In this document: piece after piece, positions 6,700-8,631 of the stretch
How the letters are laid out: each line of letters starts with the position of its first letter
Numbering within the stretch: position 1 is the first letter of the stretch
Origin: Planctomycetota bacterium
Lineage (GTDB): Bacteria; Planctomycetota; Phycisphaerae; WQYP01
DNA length: 8,631 nucleotides
Reading direction: 5' to 3'
Assembly (NCBI GenBank): GCA_021795535.1
Contig: JAJYPG010000030.1
Span: forward strand, 1-8,631
Made by a program: the position numbers and the translations under genes
Notes under the pieces: model-generated
Databases searched by the model: none
What the model saw: the letters and a program-made list of their open reading frames with translations, nothing else
Told to the model about the DNA's origin: nothing

Positions 6700-7215
6700 T
6701 CAAACTGAATTTTCCAAGGTCTTAATCTGGTCCCGCAGTTTTGCGGCTTTTTCATAGGATTCCGTCTTTACCGCTTTCGCCAGTTCATTTTGCAGGCGTT
6801 TTAATTCTGTACGCCGAAGTTGGACCGCATCGGGTTGGTCCGTCGCTTTCGTCGGCCTGCCGCGGCGGGACCGCGCTTTTCCAGTATGATGTTTGGCTCC
6901 CTGCTGGGCTTTTTCAATCACCCTTCCGAGCAATTGAACGAAAATGTCATAATCTTTTTCGCACCCCAGCAGGCCGGTATCCTTGAATTCCTGCCAAGTC
7001 ATGCCGCAATCCGGGCAGTGCGGAGAATTGCCCAGCGCCAATTGACTGCTCGCGGCCACAAAGTCGTTTAGAATTTCATTCAAAGGCAGATGCTCCTGCG
7101 GACTGTACCCCGCCGAAGCCGCGCACTGCTCGCATAAATCAAGCGCAACAATTGAGCCGTTGCTTATTTCCTTGATGTGTACCGTCGCCGGTTTATTGCA
7201 TCGAATGCACATCAT
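6700..7215 (-). CDS. mcsA: McsA-type zinc-finger/UVR adaptor of McsB
   Basis: This 171-residue protein has the McsA layout: an N-terminal zinc finger with Cys pairs at 3/6 and 28/31 (CIRC, CEQC), a second finger beginning CPDCGMTWQEF (Cys67/70), a low-complexity basic linker (KARSRRGRPTK, 114-123), and a C-terminal UVR helical pair from about 133 (RRTELKRLQNELAKAV to EKAAKLRDQIKTLE). McsA binds and activates McsB, and the UVR motif is shared with UvrB/UvrC and ClpC. In the second finger the last pair reads CEKD, so the fourth ligand is Asp88 instead of Cys. Two ATGs stand side by side (7215 and 7212), with GGTGAT 5 nt upstream. mcsB follows after 66 nt. Other UVR/zinc adaptors are possible in principle, but adjacency to mcsB settles the call. 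Confidence 0.92.
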   Translation of the reverse strand: MMCIRCNKPATVHIKEISNGSIVALDLCEQCAASAGYSPQEHLPLNEILNDFVAASSQLALGNSPHCPDCGMTWQEFKDTGLLGCEKDYDIFVQLLGRVIEKAQQGAKHHTGKARSRRGRPTKATDQPDAVQLRRTELKRLQNELAKAVKTESYEKAAKLRDQIKTLENSV

Positions 7216-7239
7216 ACCGCATCACCGTCCAATAACTCG

Positions 7240-7329
7240 TCACCGCCGCCGAACAGCCCCGGACAACCCGCAATCCCACTTGTAATCCCGCGGACCCCCG
7301 CAGGCCCCGAACAGGCCTTCCGCAGGCAT
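7240..7329 (-). CDS. Doubtful 29-codon frame in the mcsA leader
   Basis: The ATG at 7329 lies about where transcription from the promoter at 7334-7362 would begin, so it would be translated as a leaderless message. The predicted peptide begins MPAEGLFGACGG, has two Cys ten residues apart (CGGPRDYKWDC) and ends in AVRRR. The stop is 24 nt before the mcsA ATG. There is no Shine-Dalgarno sequence, and the peptide's composition follows from the G-rich DNA. It may be an upstream regulatory ORF or chance. Confidence 0.15.
   Translation of the reverse strand: MPAEGLFGACGGPRDYKWDCGLSGAVRRR
7257..7308 (-). other. G-tract cluster in the mcsA leader, possible G-quadruplex
   Basis: On the coding strand there are six runs of three to five G (complementary C-runs at 7257-7260, 7267-7269, 7275-7277, 7287-7289, 7295-7299 and 7305-7308), separated by 6, 5, 9, 5 and 5 bases. 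This meets relaxed quadruplex rules but not the strict 1-7 nt loop rule over four tracts, because of the 9-nt loop. If transcribed, it would sit 40-95 nt before the mcsA start. Confidence 0.4.
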
Positions 7330-7333
7330 TACA

Positions 7334-7362
7334 ATATTAGGTTGCTCCGCGCTGCAATTCAA
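7334..7362 (-). promoter_or_regulatory. Candidate sigma-70 promoter for mcsAB
   Basis: TTGAAT (7362-7357) and TAATAT (7339-7334) are separated by exactly 17 bases and match the -35 and -10 consensus at four of six positions each. Transcription would begin near 7327-7330, leaving a leader of about 112 nt before mcsA. Confidence 0.4.
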
Positions 7363-7532
7363 GCGGGTTTCGCGATGGCGCGTTGTTCGTTGCCGGGCGC
7401 GGCAATATTCCCGCTCCACACGGCCGTGCGGCGAAACGTCACATAGCCGGCGGCACCGAGTGACAGTGCAGCGCAAATCGGGAAATTATTTTGCACTGTT
7501 CCCGGCAGCGCGAAATATTCCCCAGAGCACAT
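7359..7532 (-). CDS. Doubtful 57-residue frame after gmd
   Basis: The ATG at 7532 is 17 nt after the gmd stop, and the frame ends in TGA at 7359. The peptide (MCSGEYFALPG start) has one moderately hydrophobic stretch, FPICAALSLGAAGYVTF, and a polar tail. Only a weak GGGATGG lies 10 nt upstream. The stop overlaps the -35 box of the candidate mcsAB promoter. I recognise no family. In moderately GC-rich DNA a frame of this length is often accidental. Confidence 0.15.
   Translation of the reverse strand: MCSGEYFALPGTVQNNFPICAALSLGAAGYVTFRRTAVWSGNIAAPGNEQRAIAKPA
7463..7504. repeat. Overlapping inverted repeats downstream of gmd
   Basis: ACAGTGCA (7463-7470) pairs perfectly with TGCACTGT (7492-7499). 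CGGGAA (7479-7484) pairs perfectly with TTCCCG (7499-7504). The two stems overlap and cannot both form fully. They lie about 45-90 nt past the gmd stop with no T-run beside them, so an intrinsic terminator of classic form is not shown; mRNA end stabilisation or a protein site are alternatives. Confidence 0.35.
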
Positions 7533-7549
7533 CGCCGTTACACCATCCC

Positions 7550-8575
7550 TTATGCCCGATGGGCGCCATTGTGTTGCTGAATCAGCTTCTCCTGTTCTGC
7601 GAGGCGCATGTCGTGCTCCATCATCATTTTTGCCAGCGCCTCCAGATTCACCTTCGGTTTCCAGCCCAGTATACGCCGTGCTTTTGAACTGTCACCCAGC
7701 AGCAAATCAACCTCGGCGGGGCGCAAGTAGCGCTCATCCATTTTTACGTATTGCTTCCAATCCAAGCCCACTTGCCTGAAGCACAATTCAACCCATTCCC
7801 GCACGCTGCGCGTTTCTCCGGTTGAAATAACATAATCATCCGGCTTTTCCTGCTGCAGCATCAGCCACATGGCCTCAACGTAATCACCGGCAAAGCCCCA
7901 GTCCCGCTTGGCATCCAGATTCCCCATGTACAAGGAATCCTGCAGCCCAAGCTTGATGCGCGTGGCGGCGCGGGTGACTTTCCGCGTTACAAATGTTTCG
8001 CCCCGGCGGGGGGATTCGTGATTAAATAATATGCCGCTGCAGGCAAACATCCCGTAGGCTTCGCGATAGTTAATGACCTGCCAGTGGGCGTAAACCTTGG
8101 CACACGCATACGGGCTGCGCGGATGAAAAGGCGTGGTCTCTTTCTGCGGCGTTTCCACCACTTGGCCGAACATTTCACTGCTTGAAGCCTGATAATACCG
8201 AATCGGTCGGCCGACATCACGAATGGCTTCAAGCAATAGCAAGGCGCCCATTCCCGCGGTATTCACGGTATATACCGGCTGGTCATAGCTGACACGCACA
8301 TGCGATTGTGCTCCAAGATTATAAACTTCCGTCGGCTCGGTGCGGGTAAGAATATCGCGCAGGCCCGACGCATCGGTTAAATCGCCGTAATGCAAGTGCA
8401 GACGTGGGCCGTGCTCATGTGGATCCTGATAAATATGATTCAGGCGTTCGGTATTAAAACTGCTGGATCGGCGGATAATGCCATGGACCTCATACCCTTT
8501 GGCCAGGAGCAACTCGGCCAGATAAGAGCCGTCCTGGCCGGTAATCCCTGTAATCAGGGCAGTTTTTTGACTCAT
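7550..8575 (-). CDS. gmd: GDP-mannose 4,6-dehydratase
   Basis: This 341-residue extended short-chain dehydrogenase converts GDP-D-mannose to GDP-4-keto-6-deoxy-D-mannose in the cytoplasm, the branch point to GDP-fucose, GDP-rhamnose or GDP-perosamine. Evidence: the N-terminal Rossmann motif [12 protein letters not shown] (Gly10, 13 and 16), [15 protein letters not shown] near 31-45, [12 protein letters not shown] near 86-97, SSSEMFG with Ser132 and Glu134, the catalytic pair Tyr156 and Lys160 in [24 protein letters not shown] near 184-200, and [11 protein letters not shown] near 285-295. These catalytic positions coincide with Thr132/Glu134/Tyr156 of the E. coli enzyme, with Ser for Thr. The length is at the short end of normal and the C-terminus appears intact. 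The partner gene that would name the final sugar (fcl/wcaG, rmd or per) is not in the window. The ATG at 8575 follows AAGGAG by 7 nt. Confidence 0.97.
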   Translation of the reverse strand: MSQKTALITGITGQDGSYLAELLLAKGYEVHGIIRRSSSFNTERLNHIYQDPHEHGPRLHLHYGDLTDASGLRDILTRTEPTEVYNLGAQSHVRVSYDQPVYTVNTAGMGALLLLEAIRDVGRPIRYYQASSSEMFGQVVETPQKETTPFHPRSPYACAKVYAHWQVINYREAYGMFACSGILFNHESPRRGETFVTRKVTRAATRIKLGLQDSLYMGNLDAKRDWGFAGDYVEAMWLMLQQEKPDDYVISTGETRSVREWVELCFRQVGLDWKQYVKMDERYLRPAEVDLLLGDSSKARRILGWKPKVNLEALAKMMMEHDMRLAEQEKLIQQHNGAHRA

Positions 8576-8582
8576 AAAAATT

Positions 8583-8588
8583 CTCCTT
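8583..8588 (-). promoter_or_regulatory. Ribosome binding site of gmd
   Basis: AAGGAG lies 7 nt before the ATG at 8575. Its upstream edge merges with the last unit of the tandem repeat, so the repeat is probably part of the gmd leader. Confidence 0.75.
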
Positions 8589-8613
8589 GCAGGTTACAGG
8601 TTGCAGGTTACAG
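8587..8613. repeat. 14-bp tandem repeat before gmd
   Basis: The plus strand reads TTGCAGGTTACAGG then TTGCAGGTTACAGA: two head-to-tail copies differing only at the last base. Related TTGC and CTGCAACTT words continue to the window edge, so the array may extend further upstream. Confidence 0.7.
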
Positions 8614-8631
8614 ACTTGCGATCTGCAACTT

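Larger units (their letters stand above)
7216..7549. other. 334-bp intergenic region between gmd and mcsA
   Basis: No well-supported gene is present. In transcription order it holds overlapping inverted repeats just after gmd, a candidate promoter for mcsAB, and a G-tract-rich leader. Two very short minus-strand frames are listed separately as doubtful. A loosely repeated GCGCG-AATATTCCC-like element occurs near 7397-7412 and 7508-7523. Confidence 0.65.

Noticed and set aside
7240..7476. 78-residue minus-strand frame (Cys/Arg-rich) between gmd and mcsA
   Set aside because: It has a non-ATG start without a ribosome binding site and no recognisable fold; only its last 29 codons, from an internal ATG, were kept as a low-confidence possibility.
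1..8631. CRISPR arrays, tRNA or rRNA genes, insertion sequences
   Set aside because: No spaced repeats, cloverleaf-like segments, rRNA core sequences, transposase motifs or terminal inverted repeats were seen on either strand.

Overview
The window is a moderately GC-rich piece of bacterial DNA in which every well-supported gene lies on the minus strand. The gene set suggests Planctomycetota, possibly Phycisphaerae or a relative in the PVC group. The reasons are an exosortase and EpsI pair beside a Wza-type lipoprotein with an unusual insert, plus an mcsA-mcsB pair that has no ctsR or clpC in view. This placement is inference from gene content and protein style; no marker gene is present.

Reading in the direction of transcription (right to left): GDP-mannose 4,6-dehydratase (gmd, 8575-7550) opens the window. 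It has a strong ribosome binding site, and a 14-bp tandem repeat touches that site. A 334-bp intergenic region follows. It holds inverted repeats just after gmd, a sigma-70-like promoter, a very G-rich leader and two doubtful mini-ORFs. Next come mcsA (7215-6700) and mcsB (6633-5572), the adaptor and the protein-arginine kinase. A second intergenic region (5571-5216) carries a candidate sigma-54 promoter, a perfect TTGACA box and two palindromes. It leads into an exopolysaccharide export and exosortase cassette: Wza/SLBB lipoprotein (5215-3644), exosortase (3504-2497), EpsI (2500-1658, start overlapping the exosortase stop) and a membrane-anchored TPR protein (1614 to beyond base 1, C-terminus cut by the window). 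A 61-codon reading frame with a near-perfect Shine-Dalgarno sequence lies between the export gene and the exosortase gene and may be a missed small gene.

Functionally, Gmd makes GDP-4-keto-6-deoxymannose for deoxyhexose sugars. The export lipoprotein would form the outer-membrane exit for a polysaccharide. Exosortase and EpsI are expected to process C-terminally tagged surface proteins in step with that polysaccharide. The TPR protein is a probable scaffold. No PEP-CTERM-type substrate, glycosyltransferase, Wzc/Wzz kinase or sensor-regulator gene is visible, so the rest of the system must lie outside the window. McsA/McsB belong to protein quality control by arginine phosphorylation and look unrelated to the sugar genes.

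The most notable points are the possible sigma-54 control of the exosortase cassette, with a palindrome at enhancer distance; an insert of about 100 residues splitting the first SLBB domain of the export protein; a charge-reversed residue in the phosphoarginine-sensing motif of McsB; and the candidate small gene upstream of the exosortase.
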